Shown one piece after another: positions 27,730 to 36,132 of a DNA stretch of 64,000 nt. How positions within the stretch are numbered: the first letter of the stretch is position 1; each line of letters begins with the position of its first letter. The stretch spans positions 1-64,000 of the forward strand of contig JAHKLY010000001.1 in the NCBI GenBank assembly GCA_020854825.1. The letters run 5' to 3'. The position numbers and the translations under genes are program-made. The notes beneath the pieces are model-generated. The model had not been told where the DNA came from and did no database searches. It saw nothing but the letters and a program-made list of their open reading frames with translations. The stretch is from Microcaldota archaeon. GTDB lineage: Archaea > Micrarchaeota > Micrarchaeia > Anstonellales > JAHKLY01.

Positions 27730-28830
27730 ATGGCAAACGCACCATATGAAAGAATAGGAAGGTTGTTTACAAGGAAACAAATTAGAGGTACTGCTGAAAC
27801 CTTAGATTCTGCAGGTATAAATATGGCCGCAGAATCATATATGGGATTTTTAGTTGTATTTGTTTTTTTATCCTCAATATTAGTTTCAATCTTATCTCTA
27901 TGGAATGACTTCACATTTGGTTATTTAATTAGAACTATTGAATTTATAGCTCCAACTTTAATTTCTAATGAATCTCCAGTATTAATTCCTCTATTAATAA
28001 CACTTTCACTTATGTTTTCATTTATAATAATGACTCTTACTACAATTATGGCTAGTTATGTATTTTTAATGCTTAGAATTGACGATAGAAGAAAGAAAAT
28101 GGAAGAATTTCTACCTGACTTCTTACTATTAGCTGCAGCAAATGTAAGAGGAGGTATGAATGTAGATCAAGCTTTATGGTATGCTGCTAAACCAGAATTT
28201 GGGTTATTATCTTTAGAAGTTGAATTAGTAGCAAGAAGAACTTTTGGTGGAGAACCTGTTGATAAAGCCTTAGATAGACTAGGGGCAAGATTTGCATCAA
28301 GATCATTAAATAGAGCAATTTCATTAATAAAACAAGGTATGGCTACTGGTGGTGAAATAGCTAATATTTTAGAAAGAACTGGGGAGGAAGCAAGAGAAAC
28401 ACAAATAATCAAAAAAGAAATTTCAACCTCCTTATTAATGTATGTTATATTTATCGCATTTGCAGCTGCTGTTGCAACTCCCTTTCTATTTGCAGTTGCA
28501 CATCAATTATTAATGAGATTAGAACAAGTATTTTTACAAGTCCCAGATACGACAAGTTTTTCAAGTATTAATGCAAACGCAGGCCCCATGGGGAATTTTG
28601 CATCAATGAAATTCAGTCAAGTACCAATATCTAGTGATGATTTCTTTTTATTCTCTATTTTAACTCTATTATTAACTGTTACTATCTCAAGTTTGATTAT
28701 AGGAGTAATACAACATGGTGAGAAAAAAGAAGGTTTGAAATTTTTCCCATTATTATTAGTTGCTTCAGTAATAATTTACTTTATTATTGGTGCAGTATTA
28801 ACAACTGTGTTAAGATCCTTAACTTGGTAA
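27730..28830 (+). CDS. pilus platform protein, second half (TadB/FlaJ-like, T2SSF domain)
   Basis: A 366-aa membrane protein with helices near residues 35-60, 80-110, 230-255, 300-320 and 335-360 and a T2SSF domain in between (FLPDFLLLAAANVRGGMNVDQA, LARFASRSLNRAIS-like segment, GGEIANILERTGEEARETQ). ATG 27730 is used because GGTGGAT is just before it; the GTG at 27721 is inside that site. It is the partner of the preceding platform gene. Confidence 0.9.
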   Translation: MANAPYERIGRLFTRKQIRGTAETLDSAGINMAAESYMGFLVVFVFLSSILVSILSLWNDFTFGYLIRTIEFIAPTLISNESPVLIPLLITLSLMFSFIIMTLTTIMASYVFLMLRIDDRRKKMEEFLPDFLLLAAANVRGGMNVDQALWYAAKPEFGLLSLEVELVARRTFGGEPVDKALDRLGARFASRSLNRAISLIKQGMATGGEIANILERTGEEARETQIIKKEISTSLLMYVIFIAFAAAVATPFLFAVAHQLLMRLEQVFLQVPDTTSFSSINANAGPMGNFASMKFSQVPISSDDFFLFSILTLLLTVTISSLIIGVIQHGEKKEGLKFFPLLLVASVIIYFIIGAVLTTVLRSLTW

Positions 28831-28834
28831 GAAG

Positions 28835-28842
28835 GTATAAAA
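28835..28842 (+). promoter_or_regulatory. TATA box of the prepilin gene
   Basis: GTATAAAA lies 67-74 bp before the prepilin ATG, between the platform gene stop and the inverted repeat. Transcription would start about 25 bp downstream, near the first arm of that repeat. This suggests the pilin is also transcribed separately from the assembly genes. Confidence 0.6.
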
Positions 28843-28861
28843 ATCTAATGTTCGTTATTGA

Positions 28862-28886
28862 GATACACGATTTAATCGTGAATATC
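28862..28886. promoter_or_regulatory. inverted repeat in the prepilin leader
   Basis: GATA-CACGATT-T-AATCGTG-A-ATATC: a perfect 7-bp inverted repeat around one T, extended by GATA/TATC after a one-base bulge. It falls at the expected mRNA 5' end, downstream of the TATA box and 20 bp before the GAGGTG ribosome binding site. It could be an operator or a 5' stabilising hairpin for an abundant transcript. Confidence 0.65.
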
Positions 28887-28908
28887 TTATAATTGAGGTG
28901 AGTAAAAA

Positions 28909-29469
28909 ATGAATGGAAAGAAAAAAGGACAAGCAGCTATGGAATATTTAATGACTTATGGCTGGGCGCTTTTAGTAATTGTAATTGTATTAGCGCTATT
29001 ATTAATAATATTAGGAGGATATTTAAGAGGAACTCCTTCTTGTGTGTTTGGGGAAGCAGGTTTTTCATGCAGTGAAATAACTCCAATAATTAAAGGAGGT
29101 GCAACTGGAGAAATTTATGGACAATTTAAACATATGAAAGAAGAAGACATAGAAATTAAAGGAGCAACTTTTATTGCTGGCCAAGTAAATAAAGACTTTA
29201 TAGATACTAATCACTTATGGCAATACATTAGTGGTTCAAAGTCACTTGCACCTAGAACGCCTTATTCATTTGGTGATTTAATAGTGCCTCCACTTTCTGC
29301 ACCTGGACTTAAAGTTTATGGTACAGATGGAACTCATGAAAATACATTAACTCCAGGATCTCAAATAAGAGGACAGCTATGGATAAGGTATAATTTAAGA
29401 AGTGATACACAAATTGGATATACAGGTTATAGAACAGCAGTAGCAACAGTTATTGCAAACGTAGAATAA
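28909..29469 (+). CDS. type IV prepilin (class III signal peptide)
   Basis: A 186-aa secreted subunit. MNGKKKG is the short basic leader; cleavage is expected after Gly7, before QAAMEYLMTYGWALL, with Glu at mature position 5. The hydrophobic assembly helix runs to about residue 40. The head domain is beta-rich with two cysteines (PSCVFGEAGFSCSE) that may form a disulfide. GAGGTG lies before the ATG. The gene ends in a hairpin terminator. The prepilin peptidase at 62752-63612 is the likely processing enzyme. Confidence 0.93.
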   Translation: MNGKKKGQAAMEYLMTYGWALLVIVIVLALLLIILGGYLRGTPSCVFGEAGFSCSEITPIIKGGATGEIYGQFKHMKEEDIEIKGATFIAGQVNKDFIDTNHLWQYISGSKSLAPRTPYSFGDLIVPPLSAPGLKVYGTDGTHENTLTPGSQIRGQLWIRYNLRSDTQIGYTGYRTAVATVIANVE

Positions 29470-29490
29470 GCGCGTCTTATTCTCTTTTTT
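29463..29490 (+). terminator. hairpin and T-run after the prepilin gene
   Basis: AGAATAAG and CTTATTCT form an 8-bp stem with a CGCGT loop, followed by a run of seven Ts. The stem includes the stop codon (TAA at 29467-29469). Confidence 0.7.
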
Positions 29491-29563
29491 TATATTTTTT
29501 TAGATTTTAAAAAAGAAATAAAGTAGGTAAATAATAATTTAATATTATCAAGTTTCGCGCGTT

Positions 29564-30772
29564 TTAAAGACCTAATAAATAAGTTATAATGGGCATTAAA
29601 TGTTTTCCATATATTAAACCTAACTCTCCTTTTGCGCAATTCTTTTCATTAAATACCTTAATCTTATCATTAGGTATTTCATCTGCATAAATCAAAATAG
29701 GCACTGGATCTGAAGTATGCTCGCCAATAGAACAAGGAGTTGCATGATCCCCAGTAATAATTATTGGAGTATTTTTTAACTTCATTAATGGTTTAATAGC
29801 TTTATCTATTTTTTCAATAAATTCTATCTTTTTCTTGCAATTTTTATCATGTCCAAAAACATCAGTTGCTTTAATATGTAAAAATACTAAATCATATTTT
29901 TTAACTGCTTTAAGAGTTGCTTTGATTTTAGCGTTTAAATCAGTAAATTCATCACCTGTTGCGCCTTTTACGTTAATATTATCCATACCTACATAACAGG
30001 CACACCCTTTATATAAAGCTCCGCCAGCAATACAACAAGCCTTTATTCCGAAACGTTCTTTCATTGGTGCTATAGGACAATAATACCCAGGACCGCGTAG
30101 TAATAATATATTTGCAGGCAATATTCTACTTTTGTTCATCTTATTTTTTGAAAGTATCTCTATTGATTTTTTTGTGAATTCATTTATTATTTCGGCAGTT
30201 CTTTTAGCCTCTTTTGAGTTCTTAATAGGAACACTTTTTAGATATTTTTTATTTTTCCAATTTGAAATTAATTCTCCCTCTTTTGGATGTGCTGGATCAG
30301 TATTTGTTATTTCATGGGACAAACCTTTTCCTCGTAATATTAATACTCCTCTATGATCTACTGTTTGTTTAAATATTATTTCTGCTCCTTTAATTTTAAT
30401 TGAATTTATCTCTTTTTCTAATTTTTTAGCTTCTTTAGATTTTATTCTTCCTGCCCTTCTATCTAACACTTTTCCTTTTGAATCAATTGTTGCAAAATTA
30501 GTTCTAAACGCAATATCTCCATTACATAATTTTATTCCTGCACCCAATGCTTCTAATGGTCCTCTTCCTTTAAGATATATTTCTGGAGAGTAACCAAATA
30601 ATTCTAAATGCGCACCTTCACTTTCAGGAACTCTTTTATCAGAATGTATTTGAATTAAACCACAGGTCCCATTTTTCAATAAACTATCCATATTTGGATG
30701 TTTAGATTTAGATAAAGCACTTGTATTTATTTTCCCTCCTAATCCATCTAAAATCATTAAAATTACTGCCAT
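29564..30772 (-). CDS. apgM: 2,3-bisphosphoglycerate-independent phosphoglycerate mutase, archaeal type
   Basis: A 402-aa alkaline-phosphatase-superfamily enzyme of the ApgM family, interconverting 3- and 2-phosphoglycerate in glycolysis/gluconeogenesis. It starts ILMILDGLGG (metal-binding Asp), with SESEGAH-like PESEGAHLELFGY near the catalytic Ser, FRTNFATID, KATDVFGHDKN and ITGDHATPCSIGEHTSDPVP carrying the metal ligands. Length is normal. It is transcribed away from the pilus locus. Confidence 0.94.
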   Translation of the reverse strand: MAVILMILDGLGGKINTSALSKSKHPNMDSLLKNGTCGLIQIHSDKRVPESEGAHLELFGYSPEIYLKGRGPLEALGAGIKLCNGDIAFRTNFATIDSKGKVLDRRAGRIKSKEAKKLEKEINSIKIKGAEIIFKQTVDHRGVLILRGKGLSHEITNTDPAHPKEGELISNWKNKKYLKSVPIKNSKEAKRTAEIINEFTKKSIEILSKNKMNKSRILPANILLLRGPGYYCPIAPMKERFGIKACCIAGGALYKGCACYVGMDNINVKGATGDEFTDLNAKIKATLKAVKKYDLVFLHIKATDVFGHDKNCKKKIEFIEKIDKAIKPLMKLKNTPIIITGDHATPCSIGEHTSDPVPILIYADEIPNDKIKVFNEKNCAKGELGLIYGKHLMPIITYLLGL

Positions 30773-30809
30773 ATAAAAATAAAGAAAAGAAGGTTTTTAA
30801 TTGTGTCTC

Positions 30810-31754
30810 TTATTTGGAAACACAATAATATAATCTATCACTTGATGGATTTAAATCACAAGAGGTTCCTGTTGAACAATGACTGTCACTTCCACACATG
30901 CCATGTTTTAGAGCACATCTATATGTAACAATATCACACATTTCCCAAGGATTACATTGTGAATCATAATTACAATAACCTGCTAATGCCTCACATTTAT
31001 TAGTTGATTGAACACATTTTTCATGTTTCATACAATCTTTATCAGTTAAACAGTATCCAGACTTGGGTTTACAAGTATTTGATGTTCTATCACATAATTG
31101 CCAGTTTAGACAGTCTACATCAGTCCCACATCTCCCTTTAGAAGCAAAACACCTTCTAAGATTTAAATTACAAGTTTGCCAAGAGTCACAATTTAAATCA
31201 TTATTACAAAACCCATCTCTTGGCTCACAATAATTTGTTTTTTCATTACATATTTCCCATTCATTGCAATCTAATGTTATAGTACATCTGCCTTCCAATG
31301 GATAACATCTCCCCATGGAAACATCACATAATTCCCAGGCTTCACAATGAAAATTATTCTCACATAACCCCGATTTTGGAACACATTGGTGTGTTAATTT
31401 AGAACACTCTTGAGTATAAATATTGCATTGAGAATCTTCAGTACAATATCCTGATTTTGCATAACAAGTATTTATTGAAGAATCACATAATTGCCAATAT
31501 TGACAATCTGCATCAACTCTACAGGCATTAGTTTTGAAAACACACTTTCCCGTTTCTGAATTACATTCTTTTAATTCATCTCCACATTCAGAATCTAACA
31601 CACAATATCCTGGTTTTGCTTCACATACTCCAGTTGCAGTATTACACTTTTCATATGATCTGCATTGTGCATCTAATTTACATCCACTATTTTGTGTGCA
31701 TCCCATTAATATAAAAAGTCCAAAAATAATACAAACAAGAATTATTTTTTTCAT
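30810..31754 (-). CDS. lipoprotein with eleven 26-residue Cys repeats
   Basis: A 314-aa surface protein. The N-terminus is a lipoprotein-like signal with Cys near residue 19 (FILMGC). The rest is about eleven tandem repeats of roughly 26 residues, each with four cysteines in the pattern C-x5-C-x6-C-x6-C-x6, often with a Trp (YWQLCD, AWELCD, NEWEIC) and a GYC/GRC junction. Each repeat probably closes two disulfides, giving a rigid stalk or adhesin. It overlaps the NHL gene by four bases, so both are in one operon. Confidence 0.85.
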   Translation of the reverse strand: MKKIILVCIIFGLFILMGCTQNSGCKLDAQCRSYEKCNTATGVCEAKPGYCVLDSECGDELKECNSETGKCVFKTNACRVDADCQYWQLCDSSINTCYAKSGYCTEDSQCNIYTQECSKLTHQCVPKSGLCENNFHCEAWELCDVSMGRCYPLEGRCTITLDCNEWEICNEKTNYCEPRDGFCNNDLNCDSWQTCNLNLRRCFASKGRCGTDVDCLNWQLCDRTSNTCKPKSGYCLTDKDCMKHEKCVQSTNKCEALAGYCNYDSQCNPWEMCDIVTYRCALKHGMCGSDSHCSTGTSCDLNPSSDRLYYCVSK

Positions 31755-33553
31755 ATATATCTACCTCTTTTTGTTTTTTTGAAAACTTTATGTGATAAAA
31801 ATAAAGCTAATAAAAGAACTAAGATTATTATTAAAAATCCCATATTCACTACGTCAAATGAGCTTCCTAATGCTTTTTCTGCTATCTCTTTTGCAGCTTC
31901 TGGATCTTCATAAACTATTGTTTTTGCTTTTTTCAATTCATTATTAAAAATAGGATTATTTTTTGATTCTGCTTCTATTATTTTTTCTAGTGCTTGGTCT
32001 ATTTTACTCTTAGTTTCTGAAAAAGATATATTCAATAAATCAAATTCAGTATCAAAAATATCTAAAGACTTCCTTGTATTTATTAAATCTCCTACTTCAA
32101 CATAAGAAATTGCAACTTCTAATTTCTGATCTAATGAATTAAAATTTATAGTTTGTTTATATTTTTCAGCTTGAAATTTTAATAAATCTAACTCTTCTTT
32201 TGAATTATTTAATCGTTCTTCAATAAATTCATCAGTTTCTAATAAAACTTCGTTTGGATTTTTAAAATTTTCTAAAGATAAATGTATACTATATAAGTAC
32301 TCTAAAGATTCAATATATTCATCATTAAAAAAAGAGTATTCAAATCTAATAAACAACTCTTGCTCCGGCGATAAATTATATAAATTTGAATAATATAAAA
32401 GATAAGATTCAATATCTTTTGAAACTTCTTGTAATTCTGCCTCTAAAATTTCGTTTATTTCTTTAATTGCTTCGTCATATTTTTTATCAAATTCTTCAAT
32501 TTTTTCTTGAGATAATTGATAGTTTGATTCTAAATAATAATACTCTGCACTTTTATAATACTCACTTATATCTATGCTACTATTTATCCCCAATTTATTT
32601 GTTTTTTCTAATGTTAATTGTAAACTCTCTAATTTTTCTTCTGCTATATTCAATTTTTCTAAAGTAGTATCCATTAAAAGTTCAAATTCAAAATCATAAA
32701 TTTCTACTCTTGAATTCCCCGTATCTGCAACATATACTTTACCATCAAAATAAAAAACGTCTTCTGGGTTATAAAACTCATACTTTTCATCTCCTTCTGT
32801 CCCAAGTGTTTCTAATAAATTACCTAATAAATCAAAAACCACTATCCTATTATTACCTGTATCTGCTACAAACACAAACTTATCATTTACAAAAACTCCT
32901 CTAGGATCTTTTAAAAAAATATCATCCCTACCTTTTCCTATATTTCTTATAAAATTAAAATCTTGGTCTACAACTTGAATTCTATTATTACCAGAATCTG
33001 CAATATATAAATAATTATTTGGGCCAACAAAAATATCTGATGGACCATCAAATTGACTATTAAACCTTCCTTTATTTATATACGTTTGATTGTATGATTC
33101 ATCACTATTATGTATATATACTCTACTACTAGATTTATCCAATATATAAAAATATCTGTCTACAAATGCAATCGCATAAGGATCTGAATAAAAATGGATA
33201 TTTTTAGAAAATACATCTAAACTAGGTCTTTTTTTATAAATCTTAATCTCTTTGTCATCACATATATATATTTCTTCATTAAATAAAAATATCCCTTTTG
33301 GTTCGTCTAATTCATTGATACTTGATCTTGAATATCCTATTTTTTTCTGCACTTCTCCATTGTATTCTAACATATATACAATTTGCATGCTGGTGTCTGA
33401 AACATAAATATAATTTTCATCCACCCATAAACTAATTGGATTATTAAATAATTCATCTCCTTTTGTTCCATTTAATGTTTTATCATAGATAAATTCTGCA
33501 TTTATTATAGAAAAACTTAACAATATGATGAATACAATACATAATTTCTTCAT
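31751..33553 (-). CDS. exported NHL-repeat protein with coiled coil and C-terminal membrane anchor
   Basis: A 600-aa protein. After a signal peptide (ending FSIINA) come about six NHL beta-propeller blades to residue ~285, with repeated IYVSDTS / YIADSGNNRIQV / FVADTGNNRIVVFD / VYVADTGNSRVEIYD strands. A ~270-residue helical coiled-coil stalk follows, then one transmembrane helix near the end (FLIIILVLLLALFL) and a basic tail. It would display a propeller outside the cell for protein or glycan binding. ATG 33553 follows AGGTGA that overlaps the TRAM gene stop. Confidence 0.88.
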   Translation of the reverse strand: MKKLCIVFIILLSFSIINAEFIYDKTLNGTKGDELFNNPISLWVDENYIYVSDTSMQIVYMLEYNGEVQKKIGYSRSSINELDEPKGIFLFNEEIYICDDKEIKIYKKRPSLDVFSKNIHFYSDPYAIAFVDRYFYILDKSSSRVYIHNSDESYNQTYINKGRFNSQFDGPSDIFVGPNNYLYIADSGNNRIQVVDQDFNFIRNIGKGRDDIFLKDPRGVFVNDKFVFVADTGNNRIVVFDLLGNLLETLGTEGDEKYEFYNPEDVFYFDGKVYVADTGNSRVEIYDFEFELLMDTTLEKLNIAEEKLESLQLTLEKTNKLGINSSIDISEYYKSAEYYYLESNYQLSQEKIEEFDKKYDEAIKEINEILEAELQEVSKDIESYLLYYSNLYNLSPEQELFIRFEYSFFNDEYIESLEYLYSIHLSLENFKNPNEVLLETDEFIEERLNNSKEELDLLKFQAEKYKQTINFNSLDQKLEVAISYVEVGDLINTRKSLDIFDTEFDLLNISFSETKSKIDQALEKIIEAESKNNPIFNNELKKAKTIVYEDPEAAKEIAEKALGSSFDVVNMGFLIIILVLLLALFLSHKVFKKTKRGRYI

Positions 33554-33558
33554 ACCCT

Positions 33559-33741
33559 TCACCTTACCCCAGTTGCGTAATAATTTTTAATATCTACTAT
33601 TTTTATTTTTAATTCTTCTCCTTTTTTAGCATTTTTAATATATATGGGAAAATTTTCTATTTTAGCAATTCCTTCATGATTAGCTGTTTCTGATATTATG
33701 TTAACTAAATATTTTTTCCCTTTTTCAATAGGAACTATCAT
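33559..33741 (-). CDS. small TRAM-domain protein
   Basis: A 60-aa protein consisting of one TRAM beta-barrel (GKKYLVNIISETANHEGIAKI, then FPIYIKNAKKGEELKIKI). Stand-alone TRAM proteins in archaea bind RNA and can act as cold-shock-type chaperones. It heads an operon with the NHL protein and Cys-repeat lipoprotein, which is an odd partnership for a cytosolic RNA binder. It is divergent from the AMMECR1 gene with a 53-bp shared promoter region. Confidence 0.85.
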   Translation of the reverse strand: MIVPIEKGKKYLVNIISETANHEGIAKIENFPIYIKNAKKGEELKIKIVDIKNYYATGVR

Positions 33742-33794
33742 ATATAAATTTTAATCCAAAAGTATTTATAAATACGTCTATTATAAAGTAATAC

Positions 33795-34400
33795 ATGGTT
33801 TCCGAATTACAAGCAGACTATTTAATAAAATTAGCTAGAAATGCAGTAGAACAATACATTGAAACTAATAAAAAAATAACTCCTACTTTAAAAGACCAAG
33901 AATTAAATGAAGAAGCAGGTGTTTATGTTACTCTTAAATCTTTCCCTGAAGAAGAATTAAGAGGAGAAATTGGATATCCATATCCTATGGGAGAAATAAG
34001 TAGTAATATTATAGATAACGCCATAAGTGCAGCATTACATGACCCTAGATTTCCTTCTATTAAAAAGGATGAATTAAATACAATAATATTTGAGATCAGT
34101 ATACTATCAAGACCAAAAATATTGACTGTTTCTTCCCCTGAAGATTATATATCGAAAATAAAAATAGGAAAAAATGGATTGATTATAAAATATGGTGGGG
34201 CAACAGGGGTGTTATTGCCTCAAATCCCCATAGAATATAATTGGGGAGCCAAAGAATTCCTATGTCAAACATGTCAAAAAGCAGGATTACCCAAAGAGAT
34301 GTGGAAACGGCCCACTGTTGAAATATATACATTTGAAGCAGAAATAATAAAAGAAGAAAAACCACTAGGAAAAGTAATTAAAAAACGTTTATTTAGGTGA
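33795..34400 (+). CDS. AMMECR1-domain protein
   Basis: A 201-aa protein of the AMMECR1 family: LRGEIGYPYPMGEISSNIIDNA (family consensus LRGCIG), AALHDPRFPSIKKDELN, and WGAKEFLCQTCQKAGLPKEMW near the C-terminus. The family is universal in archaea and eukaryotes, but its biochemical role is not settled. The conserved Cys of LRGCIG is Glu here. The stop overlaps the GTG of the following gene (GTGA). Confidence 0.9.
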   Translation: MVSELQADYLIKLARNAVEQYIETNKKITPTLKDQELNEEAGVYVTLKSFPEEELRGEIGYPYPMGEISSNIIDNAISAALHDPRFPSIKKDELNTIIFEISILSRPKILTVSSPEDYISKIKIGKNGLIIKYGGATGVLLPQIPIEYNWGAKEFLCQTCQKAGLPKEMWKRPTVEIYTFEAEIIKEEKPLGKVIKKRLFR

Positions 34401-35098
34401 TTAAAATATCTGTTGTAAAAGTGAATAATAAATATTTCATTGAAATATCAGAAGAAATTGCAAAGTACTTAGGACAAAATATAAACATAACAAAAACAAA
34501 TGATGGAATATTAATAAAAAAAGATAAAAATGTTATAACCAAAGAAGAATTTTCAGTTTTAAAAAAATTAAATTCTTTTAAATTTGAAAAAAGAATCCCT
34601 TCTGAAGTTAATAAAATACTTACAAAATATGAAAAAGATGCATTAGATTCATTAATTTCTAAAAAAACAGTTTCTATATATAAAGAAGGAAAATATAAAA
34701 AAACAGGAGTATATAGTATATCCCAATCTATATACCCTAGATTATTGAATAAAAACAAAGAAGTAGAAAAAAAAGGTGTTTTTGGTAATGATAATTACCT
34801 AATAATAACTGATGAAAATGAAGCAAAAAGAATAAGCAATCAACTAAAAGAAGAAATAAAAAATAGAGATATAAGAGGAACACGTGGTTTTGATGGGAAA
34901 TTTTATATTGCAACTAAAGAGTTTTATGAAAAATATAAACTACCTATTTTAAAAATACTTGAAGGTAAAAATTTAAAATTGAGTGAAATAAGCAGCAATA
35001 TAAAAATACCTGAAACTGCTTGTTTAGTAGCATTAAGACTTTTAGACGAAGATGGAGAAATATTAGAAAAGAAAAAAAATGTTTTTTGTTTAATTTAA
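34397..35098 (+). CDS. unknown protein with AbrB-like N-terminus and winged-helix-like C-terminus
   Basis: A 233-aa protein coupled to AMMECR1 by a GTGA overlap; no ATG is available near the start. Residues 1-45 (VVKVNNKYFIEISEEIAKYLGQ) resemble the SpoVT/AbrB swapped-hairpin DNA-binding domain. The middle is Lys-rich, and the last ~50 residues (LKLSEISSNIKIPETACLVALRLLDEDGEI) look like a winged helix. A transcription regulator is the simplest idea; this is inference from pattern only. Confidence 0.6.
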   Translation: MIKISVVKVNNKYFIEISEEIAKYLGQNINITKTNDGILIKKDKNVITKEEFSVLKKLNSFKFEKRIPSEVNKILTKYEKDALDSLISKKTVSIYKEGKYKKTGVYSISQSIYPRLLNKNKEVEKKGVFGNDNYLIITDENEAKRISNQLKEEIKNRDIRGTRGFDGKFYIATKEFYEKYKLPILKILEGKNLKLSEISSNIKIPETACLVALRLLDEDGEILEKKKNVFCLI

Positions 35099-35515
35099 AC
35101 AAATATCTGGTTTTATATCATAATGCTGGCAGATCCAATCTATTAATGCGCTTTTTTCTAAATAGCCTGTGTAAAAATAGGTTTCATTATTTTTATGAAG
35201 TGCATATGCAGGTACGCCTTGAATCTTATTCATATCTTTATATTCTTCTTGTATTTTCATTATTTCTGGGTTGGTATGGCGCTCTGTTAAATTAATATAT
35301 TTAACTATTAATTGCTCTTCTATAATTTCATCTTCCATATCTTTAACAATTAAAAGAGCAGGCAAACAAAACTCTTCACACCCATCTGCATATAAAAACT
35401 CTAATTTTAACTGCTCTTGAGTTAAATCATTTTGAATTGGTGTTTCTGTAATGCCTTGCTGTATACATCCAGGTAAAAAAATGATAAAACATAACACATA
35501 TATTATTTTAATCAT
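35090..35515 (-). CDS. lipoprotein with thioredoxin-like fold
   Basis: A 141-aa product with a lipobox-like signal (IIFLPGC) and a thioredoxin-like pattern: a strand LKLEFLYADGCEEFC with cysteines in CxxxC spacing, IVKYINLTERH, and the cis-Pro loop QGVPAYALHKN followed by the last strand and helix. The spacing is not the usual CxxC. It may be an extracytoplasmic redox or binding protein. ATG 35515 follows GGTGA that overlaps the apt gene end. Confidence 0.7.
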   Translation of the reverse strand: MIKIIYVLCFIIFLPGCIQQGITETPIQNDLTQEQLKLEFLYADGCEEFCLPALLIVKDMEDEIIEEQLIVKYINLTERHTNPEIMKIQEEYKDMNKIQGVPAYALHKNNETYFYTGYLEKSALIDWICQHYDIKPDICLN

Positions 35516-35523
35516 GTCTTTCT

Positions 35524-36063
35524 TCACCTATCTTTAAATTTAATTAAAGAATGTACTTCATAATCTTTAAATTCATCTCTGGCTTTTAAATTAGTTAATT
35601 CAATTAAAAAACCTAATCCAACTATTGTTGCGCCTTGTTTTTCTATAGATTTTACTGCTGTTTTTGCAGTAGCCCCTCCTGCAAGTACATCATCAAAAAA
35701 TAATACTCGCTCTCCTCCCCTTATTGAATTTTGAGGCATTTCAAGGATATTTGCCCTGTAATCTAAACCATATTCTTTACTTAATGTCATATTTGATTTT
35801 CCTTTTCTTCTCATAGGGATGAAAGCAGCACCTAATGCAACTGCTAATGACGCACCAACTATAAAACCTCTTGGTTCAACAGCAACTACTGCTTCAACTT
35901 TTTGATTTTTATAATGTTCTTTTAACAAATTAATAGTATTATTAAACGATTCTGAATCAGTTAATATGGGTGTTATGTCTCTAAAATGTATTCCTGGTTT
36001 TGGAAAATTAGAAATATTATTAATTTTCTTTTTTAATTCAAATAATAAATCTTGTTTATGCAT
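35524..36063 (-). CDS. apt: adenine phosphoribosyltransferase
   Basis: A 179-aa purine salvage enzyme joining adenine and PRPP to AMP. Marks are FPKPGIHFRDITPIL, VAVEPRGFIVGASLA, FIPMRRKGK and the PRPP loop VLFFDDVLAGGATAKTA. The ATG at 36063 follows an AGGTGGGGG ribosome binding site. Salvage fits the limited biosynthetic capacity typical of DPANN genomes. Confidence 0.94.
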   Translation of the reverse strand: MHKQDLLFELKKKINNISNFPKPGIHFRDITPILTDSESFNNTINLLKEHYKNQKVEAVVAVEPRGFIVGASLAVALGAAFIPMRRKGKSNMTLSKEYGLDYRANILEMPQNSIRGGERVLFFDDVLAGGATAKTAVKSIEKQGATIVGLGFLIELTNLKARDEFKDYEVHSLIKFKDR

Positions 36064-36132
36064 TTTTCTCGCCCCCACCTATAGAATTAGGTGTTAACTA
36101 ATATATGAAAGCTATTAAAAAGGGATTGGAGA

